From contig NZ_CP051651.1 of NCBI RefSeq assembly GCF_012848175.1, positions 4,409,501-4,473,500 on the forward strand: a stretch of DNA of 64,000 bases, written 5' to 3'. The notes under the pieces are model-generated. The model did not search any database and was not told where the DNA came from. It was given only the letters and a program-made list of their open reading frames with translations. Shown one piece after another: positions 36,210 through 46,237 of the stretch. Source of the stretch: Xanthomonas campestris pv. badrii. GTDB lineage: Bacteria > Pseudomonadota > Gammaproteobacteria > Xanthomonadales > Xanthomonadaceae. Numbering within the stretch: the stretch's first letter is position 1; every line of letters starts with the position of its first letter. Both the position numbers and the translations under genes were made by a program.

Positions 36210-36995
36210 ATGACAACGCATCCTCTCGCCCCCGATACCGCCACCCAGAGCCGCCTGGATCGTTCCAGGGTGCTGCGTGCCTTCAATGTCAGCCTGGCCG
36301 CCGTGCTGCTGCTGGTGGCGGTGTTCACCGCGCAGGGCATGTTCGACTGGCGCGCCTGGGCGGTGGCGCCGCTGCAGGCCGACGGGCTGATCGGCATCCT
36401 CACCGCGCCGCTGCTGCACGGCTCGCTGCCGCATCTGGGCGCCAATGCGGCCGCGCTGCTGATCCTGGGCACCCTGGCCGGCAGCGTGTACCCGCGGGCC
36501 ACCGCCATGGCGCTGCCGTTGCTGTGGCTGGGCTCGGGGCTGGGTGCATGGCTGCTGGGCGAGCCCGGCAGTCGCCACCTCGGCGCCAGCGGCATCACCC
36601 ACGGGCTGATGTTCCTGGTGTTCGTGCTGGGCCTGCTGCGCCGCGACCGCCCGGCGATCGCCACCAGCATGATCGCCTTCCTGTTCTATGGCGGCATGCT
36701 GATGACCATCCTGCCGCACGAAGCTGGCGTGTCCTGGCAATCGCATCTGGGCGGCGCGGTGGCCGGCCTGATTGCCGCCCTGCTGCTGCGCCTGCGCGAC
36801 CCGCAGCAGGCCAGGCCGCGCTACAGCTGGGAAGACGAGGACGAAGACGCTGCCTGGGAGGTGAGCAACGCCGAACACGCGATGCTGGAACCGCCGCCAC
36901 CGCGTCAGGTGCCGGTGCTGTGGCAACGCCAGGATGACGGCTCGGAAAACGTGGTGCTGCACTTCCCGCCGCGCGAGCGGCCCCCGGGGAGTTAA
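36210..36995 (+). CDS. Rhomboid family intramembrane serine protease
   Basis: The protein has 261 residues with about six membrane segments. The catalytic serine is in HLGASGITHG (GxSG) and the histidine in SWQSHLGGAVAG; HGSLPHLGANAAALLILG carries the conserved HxxxN motif. A soluble acidic, Pro-rich tail of about 55 residues follows the last helix, which is longer than in GlpG-type enzymes. The start at 36210 was preferred over the one at 36087, which adds a region with no helices. Confidence 0.88.
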   Translation: MTTHPLAPDTATQSRLDRSRVLRAFNVSLAAVLLLVAVFTAQGMFDWRAWAVAPLQADGLIGILTAPLLHGSLPHLGANAAALLILGTLAGSVYPRATAMALPLLWLGSGLGAWLLGEPGSRHLGASGITHGLMFLVFVLGLLRRDRPAIATSMIAFLFYGGMLMTILPHEAGVSWQSHLGGAVAGLIAALLLRLRDPQQARPRYSWEDEDEDAAWEVSNAEHAMLEPPPPRQVPVLWQRQDDGSENVVLHFPPRERPPGS

Positions 36996-37028
36996 TGGCT
37001 GCATCCTGAGATTGCCGCCTGCCCTTCC

Positions 37029-37208
37029 GTAGGGGCGTGCCTGCGCGCGACAGGGCATTACCGCTCATACCTCGGCACCCTGGATGTCCGGGATCGATGC
37101 GACAGGGATGCGGTGGCATCGCCATGTTCATCGTCGCATCGCATCTGGCTGGTTTGCGCCCGATGACGGTGAACGGTCTTGTCTGTCGCGCTCAGGCGCG
37201 CTCCTACG
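37029..37208. repeat. Inverted pair of REP-like elements
   Basis: The left arm CGTAGGGGCGTGCCTGCGCG (from 37029) and the right arm ending CTCCTACG (37208) are inverted copies, about 22 of 26 bases matching, around a loop of about 125 bp. They belong to the same repeat family as 15833-15894 and sit between the convergent rhomboid and glycerophosphodiesterase genes. Confidence 0.75.
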
Positions 37209-37218
37209 AAAGCGCTGC

Positions 37219-38319
37219 CTACTGCGGCGTTTTTCCGCGCAATGCTTGCCGCGCCAGCCCCGGATCATCGGCAAAGAAGGCATCGATGCCAGCGTCCAGA
37301 TACGTCTTGAGTTCGGCCAACGCTCCTGCGTCGTTGCGCCCGGTCACTGCGCCATCGCTGCGGTTGTTGGCGGCCAGGAAGTAATTCTCCGGACGGAACG
37401 TATACGGCTGCACCTGCAGTCCGGCCGCGTGCGCATCACGCACCAGGGACGTCGGCGTGCCCAGGCGCTGCTGTGCGTCCAGCGGAATGATGGCGCGAAT
37501 GTCCGGCCCGATCGCATCGGCGTAGCTGGCCACCTGCTTGAGCCCCGCAGGCGTCATCAGTTGCGCGTATGTGCCTGGCGCATCGTCCTTGCCCGCATCG
37601 GGGAGCGGCATCTGCGGCCCGCCCAGCAACTGCAGCAGGCGAATGGTGCTGGCGCGCCCGATCTTGCCGCGCAGGTAGCGCAGATTGCCGGTCTCGAACG
37701 ACTGGATGATTACCGGTGCTGTCCGCGTATACGCGTGCGCCTGCAACGTCGCCAGTACCTTGTCTTCCATCGGCAGGCCGAGCGCAGTGAAGTAACTCGG
37801 ATGCTTGATTTCCGGAATCAGCCCGATCGTGCGGCCGGTCGCGGCAGATTCGGCCGCGACGAAATCGATGATCTCGTCGAAGGTCACGATCTGGAAGTGG
37901 CCATCCCAGCGCGTGCCACGCAATTGCGGCAAGCGCTCGCGTGCGCGCAAGGTCTTCAATTCGGCCAGCGTGAAGTCCTCGGTGAACCAGCCGTCCATTG
38001 CCTGGCCATCGATGGTCTTGCGCGTCTTGCGCGCGGCAAACTCCGGATGCGTGGCCACATCGGTAGTGCCGCCGATCTCGTTCTCGTGACGCGCCACCAG
38101 CACACCATCCTTGGTGGACACCAGATCCGGCTCGACGAAATCCGCGCCATCGACAATGGCTTTGGCGTACGAGGCCAAGGTATGTTCCGGCCGCAACGCG
38201 CTGGCGCCACGGTGCGCAAAGATCTGCACCGTCTTGGCCAACGGTGCCTCGGCAACCGCCGGGCCGCTCATGCCAACCATCATCGCTCCCACCAGCCAGA
38301 TACGACCGACCTGCATCAT
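37219..38319 (-). CDS. glpQ: Glycerophosphodiester phosphodiesterase, exported (GlpQ type)
   Basis: The protein has 366 residues. The start MMQVGRIWLVGAMMVGMSGP gives a signal peptide ending near AVAEA; GGAG lies at good spacing before this ATG. GDPD catalytic residues are visible in FAHRGASALRPEHTLASY (histidine and arginine), EPDLVSTKDGVLVARHE (glutamate, aspartate, histidine) and IGLIPEIKH. The enzyme releases glycerol-3-phosphate from glycerophosphodiesters, giving phosphate and glycerol. It lies downstream of the TonB-dependent receptor gene on the same strand, 240 bp away, next to an acid phosphatase. Confidence 0.92.
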   Translation of the reverse strand: MMQVGRIWLVGAMMVGMSGPAVAEAPLAKTVQIFAHRGASALRPEHTLASYAKAIVDGADFVEPDLVSTKDGVLVARHENEIGGTTDVATHPEFAARKTRKTIDGQAMDGWFTEDFTLAELKTLRARERLPQLRGTRWDGHFQIVTFDEIIDFVAAESAATGRTIGLIPEIKHPSYFTALGLPMEDKVLATLQAHAYTRTAPVIIQSFETGNLRYLRGKIGRASTIRLLQLLGGPQMPLPDAGKDDAPGTYAQLMTPAGLKQVASYADAIGPDIRAIIPLDAQQRLGTPTSLVRDAHAAGLQVQPYTFRPENYFLAANNRSDGAVTGRNDAGALAELKTYLDAGIDAFFADDPGLARQALRGKTPQ

Positions 38320-38559
38320 GCCCATCTCCAACGAAAAACAGCGACCGCATCGACGCAGGCCGCCAGGCGCACCTGGCCAATGAGCGACGCGGAAGGTACG
38401 ACTGTACATCCCGCGCCCGCATCTGCCCGACAACCACTGGTGGCGTCTTATTGCCCACTCTACCCGGTCCGCGTCGACGGACCTCGGAAATCAGACGTCA
38501 GTGAGCAACAGCAAAACCCGCTCTTGCGATTCCCAAATCCCGATTCCCTAATCCCATCC

Positions 38560-40875
38560 TCAGAACTTCGCGTCCAAGGTCAAGAACACCTGACGCGGCG
38601 CACTGGCGTGGAAGGCCAACTGCCGCCCATTCGGATCGCTGTTGGCGAACGCGGTGAGGTTGGAGGCGTAGCGCTTGTCGGTGAGGTTGGTGACATTGAG
38701 CGAGAGCTTGAGCGCCTGCAGCACACCGACCTGGCCGAATGCATAGCCGGCGCCGGCGTCGAAGGCGGTGTAGCCGCCGAAGCCCTGGTCGTTGGTGTAG
38801 GTGTAGAAGCGCTCGCCGGTGTATTTGCCCCGCAGGTTGAGATTCCACGGACCATAGTTGAAGGCCAGCTCGCTGGCGAACATGCGCTTGGGCGTGTCGA
38901 CGGTGTATTTGCCGGCAGTGGGAATCACTACGCCGTTCTGCACGTAGTTGTCGTCATAGGTGGAACGGTTGATCGAGGCCGAGTTGTACCACTGCAGGTA
39001 GCTGGTCGGCTTCCAGATCACCGTCAGCTCACCACCGCGGCTGCTCACCGAGCCCACGTTGAAGAAGCGCGTGGTGCAGGCCGGCGTGGTGCCCTGCTGG
39101 ATGCTGGCGCAAGGGTTGAGCGAGAGCAGGCGGTTGTCGAAGGTCACGTCGTAGCCGACCAGCGAGGCCTCGAAGTGATCGCGCACGAAGCGGTAACCGG
39201 CTTCCAGCGTGCGCGACTTTTCCGGTTCCAGCGCGCCCACGCTGGCATCGAAAGACGCCTGCGTCACCAGCAACGGGCCACCGGCACCGCCGCCCTGGAA
39301 CGCGGCGATATTCTCCGCGTACGAGGCAAACACTTCCTGGCCCTCGGCGAGGCGATAGCCCAGCCCGACCTGCGGCAACACCGATTCGCTGGCCTTGAGC
39401 GAGCCGGTCGCCACCGGTGCTTCCACCGCCACGCCCGGCGTCTCGCGCGCGGTCATTTCGGTGCTCGGGCTCTTGATGCCCAGGTCCAGGCTCAGACGCT
39501 CGTCCAGGAACTTGAAGTTGCCCTGCACGTAGAACTGCCGGGTGGTGATGATGTAGTTCTGCGAGAACAAGCGGCGATTGGGATTCTGCAGGAACGTGTC
39601 GTCGCTGACCGGACCATCGATCCAGTAGAAGTTGCGCTCCACATCGTGGTGGTTGCGCTCGTACCACAGGCCGGCTTCCAGATGATGCGGGCCCAGGTCC
39701 CAGCCCAGCGAGGCGATGCCGCCGGTGCGGTTGATCCAGTAGTTGGTGCTGCGGATGGAGATCGGCAGTGCCTGCGGCGTGCCCGGATTGGAGGCCTGGC
39801 CCGGCGACCACCAGTGGCCCTGGCCCTTGTTTTCGTGGTGATAGACCTGGGTGTGCAGGCTGATCGCCTCGTTGGGCTGGAAGTCGCCGGCCACGTAGAA
39901 CAGGTCGTCGTCGCGCAGCGCGCGGCTCTGGTAGTACGCATCGTCGATGTTGTCCACGCCGCCACTGAAGCCGCAGCGCGCCGCATTGCGTGTGGCCGGC
40001 GCGCAGTACGCCGCTGCCAGGGCGCGGTTCCAGTCCGGCGCGTACAGGTTCCAGTCCCAGCCCAGGCCGCGCGCCATGCCGCTCTTGGACAGATAGGAAT
40101 AATCCGCCTGCGAGGTGCGCGAGGTATCGGCAAAGGCGGTCAGCTTGCCGCCATCGAATTGATACACACCCTTGGCGTTGAACTGCCGCGTGGTGGTCGG
40201 CGATTCCGGGCGCGCCCACATGTCCGCTTCTGCATTGATGCCGGACAGGTACGCCGAAAAGCCGTTGTAATCGCCGGTGTCCACGCGCAGGAAGGTGCGG
40301 CGGTTGGCGTCCGAACCCACGGTCTGCGACACCTGTCCACCGAACACGCTGGACGGATCGGCCGAGTAATACTGGATGGTGCCACCCAGGTTGCTGGTGG
40401 ACGCGGTGCCCAACGCACCGATGCCCGAGGCCAGCTCCACACCACCGAAATTTTCCGCAATCAATGCGCGGCTGATGTTGAGGCCGTTGTAGTTGCCATA
40501 GGCGTTGTCGCCCAGCGGCAAGCCGTCGAGCGTGTAACCCAGTCGCGTGCCGTTGAAGCCGCGCAGGCTGATCGTCTGCGACTCTTCGTTGGCGCCGAAG
40601 GCGTCGTTGGACTGCACGTTCACACCCGGCATGCGGTTGAGCAGCTTCTGGATGCTGGTGCCCGGCGGCAGCACCGGGATGTCCTGGGCGGTGATGCGCT
40701 GCACCTGGCGGGTTTCGCCCTGGCCGATCACCGACACCGCATCGAGCTGCTGCACGGTGTCCGCGGCGGCGGAGGCATCGGCCGCTACGTCGGCCGGTGT
40801 ATCGGCCGCCTGCACGGCCGGCGACAACACGAGCGCGGCGAGCACGGCAGCACTGAGGAGATGGGTCTTGGGCAT
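38560..40875 (-). CDS. TonB-dependent outer-membrane receptor
   Basis: The protein has 771 residues. Its signal peptide is MPKTHLLSAAVLAALVLSPA, and a TonB box-like stretch (LDAVSVIGQ) follows. The plug domain contains PGVNVQSNDAFGANEESQT and ISLRGFNGTRLGYTLDGLPL; the barrel ends in PRQVFLTLDAKF with terminal phenylalanine. The substrate is not readable from sequence. It is divergent from a class A acid phosphatase across a spacer with a Pho-box-like site on its own strand, and a glycerophosphodiesterase gene follows. An organophosphate ligand is therefore a reasonable guess. The receptor would be energised by the TonB system at 57.5-60 kb or another one. Confidence 0.92.
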   Translation of the reverse strand: MPKTHLLSAAVLAALVLSPAVQAADTPADVAADASAAADTVQQLDAVSVIGQGETRQVQRITAQDIPVLPPGTSIQKLLNRMPGVNVQSNDAFGANEESQTISLRGFNGTRLGYTLDGLPLGDNAYGNYNGLNISRALIAENFGGVELASGIGALGTASTSNLGGTIQYYSADPSSVFGGQVSQTVGSDANRRTFLRVDTGDYNGFSAYLSGINAEADMWARPESPTTTRQFNAKGVYQFDGGKLTAFADTSRTSQADYSYLSKSGMARGLGWDWNLYAPDWNRALAAAYCAPATRNAARCGFSGGVDNIDDAYYQSRALRDDDLFYVAGDFQPNEAISLHTQVYHHENKGQGHWWSPGQASNPGTPQALPISIRSTNYWINRTGGIASLGWDLGPHHLEAGLWYERNHHDVERNFYWIDGPVSDDTFLQNPNRRLFSQNYIITTRQFYVQGNFKFLDERLSLDLGIKSPSTEMTARETPGVAVEAPVATGSLKASESVLPQVGLGYRLAEGQEVFASYAENIAAFQGGGAGGPLLVTQASFDASVGALEPEKSRTLEAGYRFVRDHFEASLVGYDVTFDNRLLSLNPCASIQQGTTPACTTRFFNVGSVSSRGGELTVIWKPTSYLQWYNSASINRSTYDDNYVQNGVVIPTAGKYTVDTPKRMFASELAFNYGPWNLNLRGKYTGERFYTYTNDQGFGGYTAFDAGAGYAFGQVGVLQALKLSLNVTNLTDKRYASNLTAFANSDPNGRQLAFHASAPRQVFLTLDAKF

Positions 40876-40948
40876 GGGAGGCGTGGGGGATGAGTCAAAA
40901 GATGGCGGCAAGCGTGCGACAGCTGTCTTGCGTCGATACGACGACCAG

Positions 40949-40966
40949 ATGACAGTGCCGCGACAG
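40949..40966 (-). promoter_or_regulatory. Pho-box-like site upstream of the TonB-dependent receptor
   Basis: Read on the minus strand, CTGTCGCGGCACTGTCAT has two CTGTC-type 7-mers with an 11-bp period, one of them perfect. This is the layout of a PhoB binding site. It lies about 75 bp before the receptor ATG. Confidence 0.6.
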
Positions 40967-41010
40967 TCGGTGCGCATGCCGCGCCGCAGCTGCGTCGTGC
41001 AGGCGTGCAG

Positions 41011-41028
41011 CTGTCATCTGCACGTCGT
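41011..41028 (+). promoter_or_regulatory. Pho-box-like site upstream of the acid phosphatase
   Basis: CTGTCATCTGCACGTCGT has a perfect first 7-mer (CTGTCAT) and a weak second (ACGTCGT, 4 of 7) at the right 11-bp spacing, 43 bp before the phosphatase ATG. It is weaker than the receptor-side site. Confidence 0.45.
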
Positions 41029-41071
41029 AATCTGCGCGCTCTTGCAGTCGTGCCATACCGAGGAGTTGCCC

Positions 41072-41929
41072 ATGTCCCACCGCATTGCCCGCCACTGGCA
41101 ACCGACGCTGGCAGGCGTCGCCATCGCCGCGCTACTGCTCGGCAGCGGCATGGCGGGTGCACGGCAACCGGCCGCGCCGGCAGGCTCGGTGATTGCCACC
41201 GACGCCCGCGGCTACCTGGACACGTCACAGCTGCCCGACAGCCTGCGCCTGGTGCCACCGCCACCGGCGGACGGTAGCGCTGCGCTCGCCAACGACGAAG
41301 CCGTCGCCAAGGCCATGCTGGCGTTGCGCGACACACCGCGTTGGGATCTGGCCGCACAGGATGCCGTGCTGAGCTTTCCTGCCGCCGCAAGCGCCTTCCG
41401 CTGCGCGCTCGGCGTGCAGGTCGACCAGGCCGGTACGCCGCACCTGCTGCGCCTGCTCGAACGCAGCATGCGCGATGCCAGCACCAGCACCAGCGCCGCC
41501 AAGGCGCACTATCACCGTCCGCGTCCGTTCATGCGCAACGCGCAACCGATGTGCACGCCTGACGACGACGCCAGCCTGCGCAAGAATGGCTCCTATCCGT
41601 CCGGCCACACCGCCGTCGGCTGGGCCTGGGGATTGATCCTGTCGGAAATCGCTCCGGCCCAACGCGATGCACTATTGGCACGCGGCCGTGCCTTCGGCGA
41701 CAGCCGCCTGGTCTGCAACGTGCATTGGCAGAGCGATGTCCTGCAGGGCCGCATCATGGGCGCGGCCACCGTTGCCGCCTTGCATGGCGATCCAGCATTC
41801 GAGAAAGACCTGGCCGCTGCCCGTCGCGAGATCGAAAAAGCGCGCGCAACGCCGTTGCCTGCCGCTACTGCAACAGCCTGTGCCGCAGAGAACGCCGCAT
41901 TGCAGACCGCATTACCGGGCGTGATGTAA
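41072..41929 (+). CDS. phoC: Class A non-specific acid phosphatase (PhoC/PAP2 type), exported
   Basis: The protein has 285 residues; the ATG follows a GAGGAG site. Its signal peptide ends near GSGMAGA. The class A signature is complete: KAHYHRPRPF, GSYPSGHT and GDSRLVCNVHWQSD carry the active-site Lys, Arg, Ser-Gly-His and His-Asp. Such periplasmic enzymes remove phosphate from many organic phosphomonoesters. With the divergent receptor and the downstream glycerophosphodiesterase, it forms a plausible phosphate-scavenging group. Confidence 0.93.
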   Translation: MSHRIARHWQPTLAGVAIAALLLGSGMAGARQPAAPAGSVIATDARGYLDTSQLPDSLRLVPPPPADGSAALANDEAVAKAMLALRDTPRWDLAAQDAVLSFPAAASAFRCALGVQVDQAGTPHLLRLLERSMRDASTSTSAAKAHYHRPRPFMRNAQPMCTPDDDASLRKNGSYPSGHTAVGWAWGLILSEIAPAQRDALLARGRAFGDSRLVCNVHWQSDVLQGRIMGAATVAALHGDPAFEKDLAAARREIEKARATPLPAATATACAAENAALQTALPGVM

Positions 41930-42076
41930 CGTACCCCAGCGTGGAGCTTCCACGCATTGCCCGTCGATAGATGCATGACGCCGATGCGCTCAACGCCCCC
42001 AGGCCACGCCGTCGTCAGACGACGTTCCAGGGACGCAAGGTGGTCCGGATGGCGAATTCAACATCGCCACGTCGTT

Positions 42077-43417
42077 TCACTTGCCGATGCAGAAGCTCGA
42101 AAAGATCTGGCCCAGCAGCTCGTCGGCGCTCATCTTGCCGGTGATCTCGCCCAGTGCTGCATGCGCCAGGCGCAGTTCTTCGGCGGCCAGTTCGAGTTGT
42201 TCGAAGCCCAGTTCCAGGTCGGCGGCATCGGCGTGGTGTTCGGCGCGGCGCAGCGCTTCCACATGGCGGGTGCGCGCGGAGAATTCGCCGTCCGCGCTGT
42301 CGCTTGCATCGCCAAGTGCCAGGTCGCGGAGCCGTGTGTGTAGTTGCTCCAGCCCGTGTCCGGTGATGGCCGACACCGCAATCGCATCGCTACCCAACGG
42401 CGTGCTGTCGGCCAGCAGGTCGCATTTGTTGTGGATCCACAGCTGGCGGGGCACGGCATCGATGGCATCGCCGATCGCCTCACGCGCAGCCTGCGGGTCG
42501 CGCGCATCCAGCACCACCAGTGCCAGGTCGGCACGTTCGAGCTCGGCGCGCGCGCGGCGCATGCCTTCGCGCTCGATCGCATCGCCGCCCTCGCGCAGGC
42601 CGGCGGTATCGACCAGGGTCAGTTCGAAGCCATCGAGCTGGATGGCTTCATGCAAGGTATCGCGGGTGGTGCCGGCGACATCGGTGACGATGGCGCGGTC
42701 GCTGCCGGCCAATGCATTGAGCAGCGAGCTCTTGCCGGCATTGGGTGGGCCGATCAGTACGGCGTGCAGGCCATCGCGCAGCTTGCGGCCGCGCTCGGCA
42801 TCGCGCAGTAACTGGGCCAGCAAGGCGCGGGCCTGCTCCAACCCTGCGCGCACCTGCGCTCCACCCAGGGTATCGAGCGGCTCATCGGCGAAATCGATCG
42901 CCGCCTCCACATGCACGCGCAGTCGCGTCAGCCGCTCGCTCACCGCCTCGATGCGGCGCGAAAACACGCCATCCAGCGAACGCCGCGCGGCACGTGCGGC
43001 ACGCACGTCGCCTGCAGCGATCAGGTCGGCGATCGCCTCGGCCTGGGCCAGGTCGAGCTTGCCGTTGAGGAAGGCACGCTCGCTGAACTCACCCGCACGC
43101 GCCTGGCGTGCGCCCAGCGCAACGCAGCGCGCGACCAACTGACGCAACAGCACGGGGCTGCCGTGGCCCTGCAGCTCCACCACGTCTTCACCGGTAAAAC
43201 TGCGTGGCGCCTGGAACCACAGCGCGATGCCATCGTCGATCACCTCGCCCTGCGCATCGCAAAAGCGTGCGTAACGCGCGTGCCGCGGTTGCAGGCCGGC
43301 AACGCCCAGCGCTGCGGCGATCTGCACCGATTGCGGGCCTGACAATCGCACGATTCCGATGCCCCCGACCCCGGCCGCACTGGCGATGGCAACGATGGTG
43401 GATGTAGCAAAGGACAT
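42077..43417 (-). CDS. mnmE: MnmE (TrmE): tRNA modification GTPase
   Basis: The protein has 446 residues. MnmE acts with MnmG to add the (carboxymethyl)aminomethyl group at U34 of certain tRNAs. The N-terminal folate-binding domain starts [20 protein letters not shown]; the G domain shows [27 protein letters not shown] and NKCD; the protein ends in the catalytic CIGK motif. The start [10 protein letters not shown] at 43417 is family-typical. The gene lies 456 bp downstream of yidC. Confidence 0.96.
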   Translation of the reverse strand: MSFATSTIVAIASAAGVGGIGIVRLSGPQSVQIAAALGVAGLQPRHARYARFCDAQGEVIDDGIALWFQAPRSFTGEDVVELQGHGSPVLLRQLVARCVALGARQARAGEFSERAFLNGKLDLAQAEAIADLIAAGDVRAARAARRSLDGVFSRRIEAVSERLTRLRVHVEAAIDFADEPLDTLGGAQVRAGLEQARALLAQLLRDAERGRKLRDGLHAVLIGPPNAGKSSLLNALAGSDRAIVTDVAGTTRDTLHEAIQLDGFELTLVDTAGLREGGDAIEREGMRRARAELERADLALVVLDARDPQAAREAIGDAIDAVPRQLWIHNKCDLLADSTPLGSDAIAVSAITGHGLEQLHTRLRDLALGDASDSADGEFSARTRHVEALRRAEHHADAADLELGFEQLELAAEELRLAHAALGEITGKMSADELLGQIFSSFCIGK

Positions 43418-43837
43418 GGGCACTGGCTCCAACCTGGATTGCAAAGCATAAGCGCGGCTCTCAGAACAGCGCGGTAGTGGGCAACGATGCACTGCGGGCG
43501 CGTGCGTCACGCGTAACTGCACGCGCGTTCGACACCCGTGTTCCTTCTGGCACCTGTATGCCGCTCCTCAGCGTCGCCGGATCAAGTCGACTGCAGCGAC
43601 ACGCGCCTGCACAGCGCCGCCGTTTGCGGTTGCAGCTCCACAGACGTGAAGTAGGCCCTGCGAACCTGGCGCAATCGCCGGCTACAGCACAGGCAGCGCC
43701 AACAGTGCGATAGACCATCGCGCACGAGGGACCGGTTCTAAGGGTGTTTCCTGCCAACATGCCACTTCGGCATGTGGTTGCTGGCGGCAATCCACACAGC
43801 CGGATTGCGGCGCTGGCGCTGACAACTGCTGGCCCGC
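43418..43837. other. Spacer between yidC and mnmE
   Basis: This 420-bp region has no recognised gene. An imperfect hairpin around CCACTTCGG at about 43757-43785 may belong to the mnmE leader. The mnmE promoter should lie here, because the yidC terminator at 43838-43866 separates the two genes. Confidence 0.45.
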
Positions 43838-43866
43838 ATGCAGAAAGCCCGCCTTGCGGCGGGCCC
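43838..43866 (-). terminator. Rho-independent terminator downstream of yidC
   Basis: On the minus strand, GCCCGCCGCAAGGCGGGC forms a 7-bp GC-rich stem followed by TTTC, starting about 10 bp after the yidC stop. Confidence 0.8.
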
Positions 43867-43873
43867 TCGTGAC

Positions 43874-45595
43874 TTACTTGGCGTTGGCCTGGATGATCTT
43901 GCTCGGCTTCTCGCCGTGCTGGCGGATCATCCACCACTGGATCAACAGGCCCAGGCCGCCGTTGACCACCCAGTACAGCACCAGGCCGGCCGGCATGAAG
44001 GCCATCATGACGCCGAATACCAGCGGCATGAACTGCATCATCTTGGCCTGCATCGGGTCCATGCCCGGGGTCGGGGTCAGCTTCTGTGTCGCCCACATGA
44101 TGGCGATGTTGAGCACCGGCAGGATGAAATACGGGTCGCGCGCGGTCAGGTCCTGGATCCAGCCCAGCCACGGCGCCTGACGCAATTCCACCGACTCCAC
44201 CAGCACCCAGTACAGCGCGAAGAAGATCGGCATCTGGATCAGCAGCGGCAGGCAGCCGCCCATCGGGTTGATCTTTTCCTTCTTGAACAGCTCCATCGTC
44301 GCCTGTTGGTACTTGACGCGATCGTCGCCGTAGCGCTCCTTCAGCTGCGCCAGGCGCGGCTGGAAGCGACGCATCTTGGCACCGGACTTGTACTGCGCGG
44401 CAGACAGCGGATACAGCGCCAGACGCAGCAGCACCACCAGGCCGATGATGGCCCAGCCCCAGTTGTGCAGGAAGCTGTGCAGGTGGCTCAGCACCCAGAA
44501 CAGGCCCTGTCCGATGATGGCCATGATCGAGAAGCGGCTGTAGTCGACTACGCGGTCCAGCCCCTTCACGTCTTCCTTGGCGATCAGGCTGACCAGCTTC
44601 GGGCCCACCCACAGGCGTGCCTCGGTGCTGGCGGTCTGGCCCGGCGCCACGGTGAATGCCGGTCCACGCAACTCGGCCACGTCGCGCGGGCCGTCCTGGG
44701 CCAGCACGTATAGCGAGGCCTGGTCCTTCTGCGGAATCCATGCGGTAAAGAAGTGGTGCTGCAACAGCGCCACCCAGCCGCCGGTGATCTGGCGGTTCAG
44801 GCCGCCGTCGTCCATGTAGTCCTTGAACGCGCGGCGCTCGTAGCCTTCCTGCGGGCTGTACCAGGTCGCTCCGTTGAAGCTGAAGGAGTCCGGGTTGGTC
44901 ATGCCGCGGCTGAGGATGGTCGGCACCCGGCTCAGCTTGCGGAACACATAGCCGTTCCATGCCGCGCCGCTCTTGTTGATCACCTCGTCCTTGATCGAGA
45001 TCGCATAGCGGCCGCGCTCCAGGGTGAAGGTGCGGCGGATCGACACGCCGTTGAGGCCATTCCAGATAAACGGCACCACCAGGGTGTTCTGGCCTTTCGC
45101 CAACTCGAAACTGGTGCCCGGCTGCTCGGCGCGGAAGCCGCCCACGCCCGGCACCGGCGAGTGCTCGCTGGCCCAGCCGCTGGTGGCGTTATAGGGGTGC
45201 GCCGCATCTTCGGTCAGCAGGCTGACCGGCGCAGTGCCGTCCTTGGTCTGCGGGAACTGCAGCAGCTCGGCATCCAGCACGCTGCGGCCATCCAGCTTCA
45301 GGCGCAGCACGTCCGAGGTCAGGGTCACCACCGGCGCGGCATCGGCGGCAGTCGGCGTGGCCGTCGCGGTGCTGGTGGACGGCACCGCGCCCGGAGCGCC
45401 TGCCTGCGGAATGGCCTGTGCACTGGGCACATTGGCGGGCGTGGCCGCCGCATCGGGATCGCGTGCCGCCGGCACCGTCTGGGTGGCCACCGCAGCGGGT
45501 GCATTCGCCGCTGCCTTGTCCTTGCCCCACTCCATCCACAGCAGCGCCGCGACCATCAGCCAGGCAAAAATCAGGAAAACACGGGTCTGGTTCAT
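43874..45595 (-). CDS. yidC: YidC: membrane protein insertase
   Basis: This 573-residue protein has an N-terminal membrane segment ([20 protein letters not shown]), a periplasmic domain to about residue 350 after an Ala/Pro/Thr-rich linker, and the conserved C-terminal core with five helices ([58 protein letters not shown]). YidC inserts inner-membrane proteins alone or with Sec. It starts 25 bp after rnpA, leaving no room for yidD, which often lies here in other bacteria. Confidence 0.97.
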   Translation of the reverse strand: MNQTRVFLIFAWLMVAALLWMEWGKDKAAANAPAAVATQTVPAARDPDAAATPANVPSAQAIPQAGAPGAVPSTSTATATPTAADAAPVVTLTSDVLRLKLDGRSVLDAELLQFPQTKDGTAPVSLLTEDAAHPYNATSGWASEHSPVPGVGGFRAEQPGTSFELAKGQNTLVVPFIWNGLNGVSIRRTFTLERGRYAISIKDEVINKSGAAWNGYVFRKLSRVPTILSRGMTNPDSFSFNGATWYSPQEGYERRAFKDYMDDGGLNRQITGGWVALLQHHFFTAWIPQKDQASLYVLAQDGPRDVAELRGPAFTVAPGQTASTEARLWVGPKLVSLIAKEDVKGLDRVVDYSRFSIMAIIGQGLFWVLSHLHSFLHNWGWAIIGLVVLLRLALYPLSAAQYKSGAKMRRFQPRLAQLKERYGDDRVKYQQATMELFKKEKINPMGGCLPLLIQMPIFFALYWVLVESVELRQAPWLGWIQDLTARDPYFILPVLNIAIMWATQKLTPTPGMDPMQAKMMQFMPLVFGVMMAFMPAGLVLYWVVNGGLGLLIQWWMIRQHGEKPSKIIQANAK

Positions 45596-45620
45596 CGGGC
45601 AGCAACTCGCTCAGTCGGAA

Positions 45621-46058
45621 CTACAGTTCCGGCTCTGTCGGGGAAAGGGAGGATGGGTGCATCGTCCTGGCGGGCGGCATTGTGCCGGGCGCGGCAGGCA
45701 GGGGCAATGCGCCGGCACGGCGCAGCAGACGCACAAAGGCGTCGCGAATCTGTGGATTGGTCGCCTTGGCGGCTGCCGAACGCGCCACAATCACGTAGTC
45801 GCCGCCGGCCAGCTCGGGCAGCAGGTGGCGCATCGCATCGCGCAGGACGCGCTTGATGCGGTTACGACCGACCGCACGGGTATCGACCTTGCGCGACACG
45901 GCCATGCCCAGGCGCGGCGGCGTATCGCCAGTGCGCCAATGCAGGCTGAGCAGCGGATCGGAGGTCCGACGCGCAGTGTCGAAGACAAGCGTATATTGCG
46001 CACGCGTACGAACCCGCGCAGAGCGAGGAAATCGCCTGCACGGGTTCGATACATTCAC
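45621..46058 (-). CDS. rnpA: RnpA: protein component of ribonuclease P
   Basis: The protein has 145 residues with a GTG start at 46058 ([20 protein letters not shown]). It matures the 5' ends of tRNAs together with the RNA subunit. The RNR signature appears as [17 protein letters not shown] Pro-rich tail of about 25 residues extends beyond the core. The frame remains open far upstream through rpmH, but only the GTG start fits between the genes. It lies 38 bp after rpmH. Confidence 0.93.
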   Translation of the reverse strand: MNVSNPCRRFPRSARVRTRAQYTLVFDTARRTSDPLLSLHWRTGDTPPRLGMAVSRKVDTRAVGRNRIKRVLRDAMRHLLPELAGGDYVIVARSAAAKATNPQIRDAFVRLLRRAGALPLPAAPGTMPPARTMHPSSLSPTEPEL

Positions 46059-46096
46059 GGTAGGAACTGCCTCGGCCGCAGGGAGCGGCGCGGCAA

Positions 46097-46237
46097 TCAA
46101 GCGCTCAGGCGCTTGCGGCCCTTGGCGCGGCGGCGAGCCAGGATCTTGCGGCCGTCGGCGGTTGCCATACGTGCGCGGAAACCATGGTCGCGTGCTCGCT
46201 TCAGGTTGCTGGGTTGGAAAGTACGCTTGGTGGCCAT
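46097..46237 (-). CDS. rpmH: Ribosomal protein L34
   Basis: This 46-residue basic protein starts [20 protein letters not shown] and ends in [12 protein letters not shown], a full-length L34 of the large ribosomal subunit. A GAGGG site precedes the ATG. It is the first gene of the rpmH-rnpA-yidC block and is divergent from dnaA, the usual arrangement near gammaproteobacterial origins. Confidence 0.97.

Noticed and set aside
37084..40893. 1269-residue open frame on the plus strand
   Set aside because: It is antisense to the glycerophosphodiesterase and TonB receptor genes, has low-complexity translation and no family features. Similar shadows at 15149-17584, 31571-33007 and 34355-36205 were rejected for the same reason.
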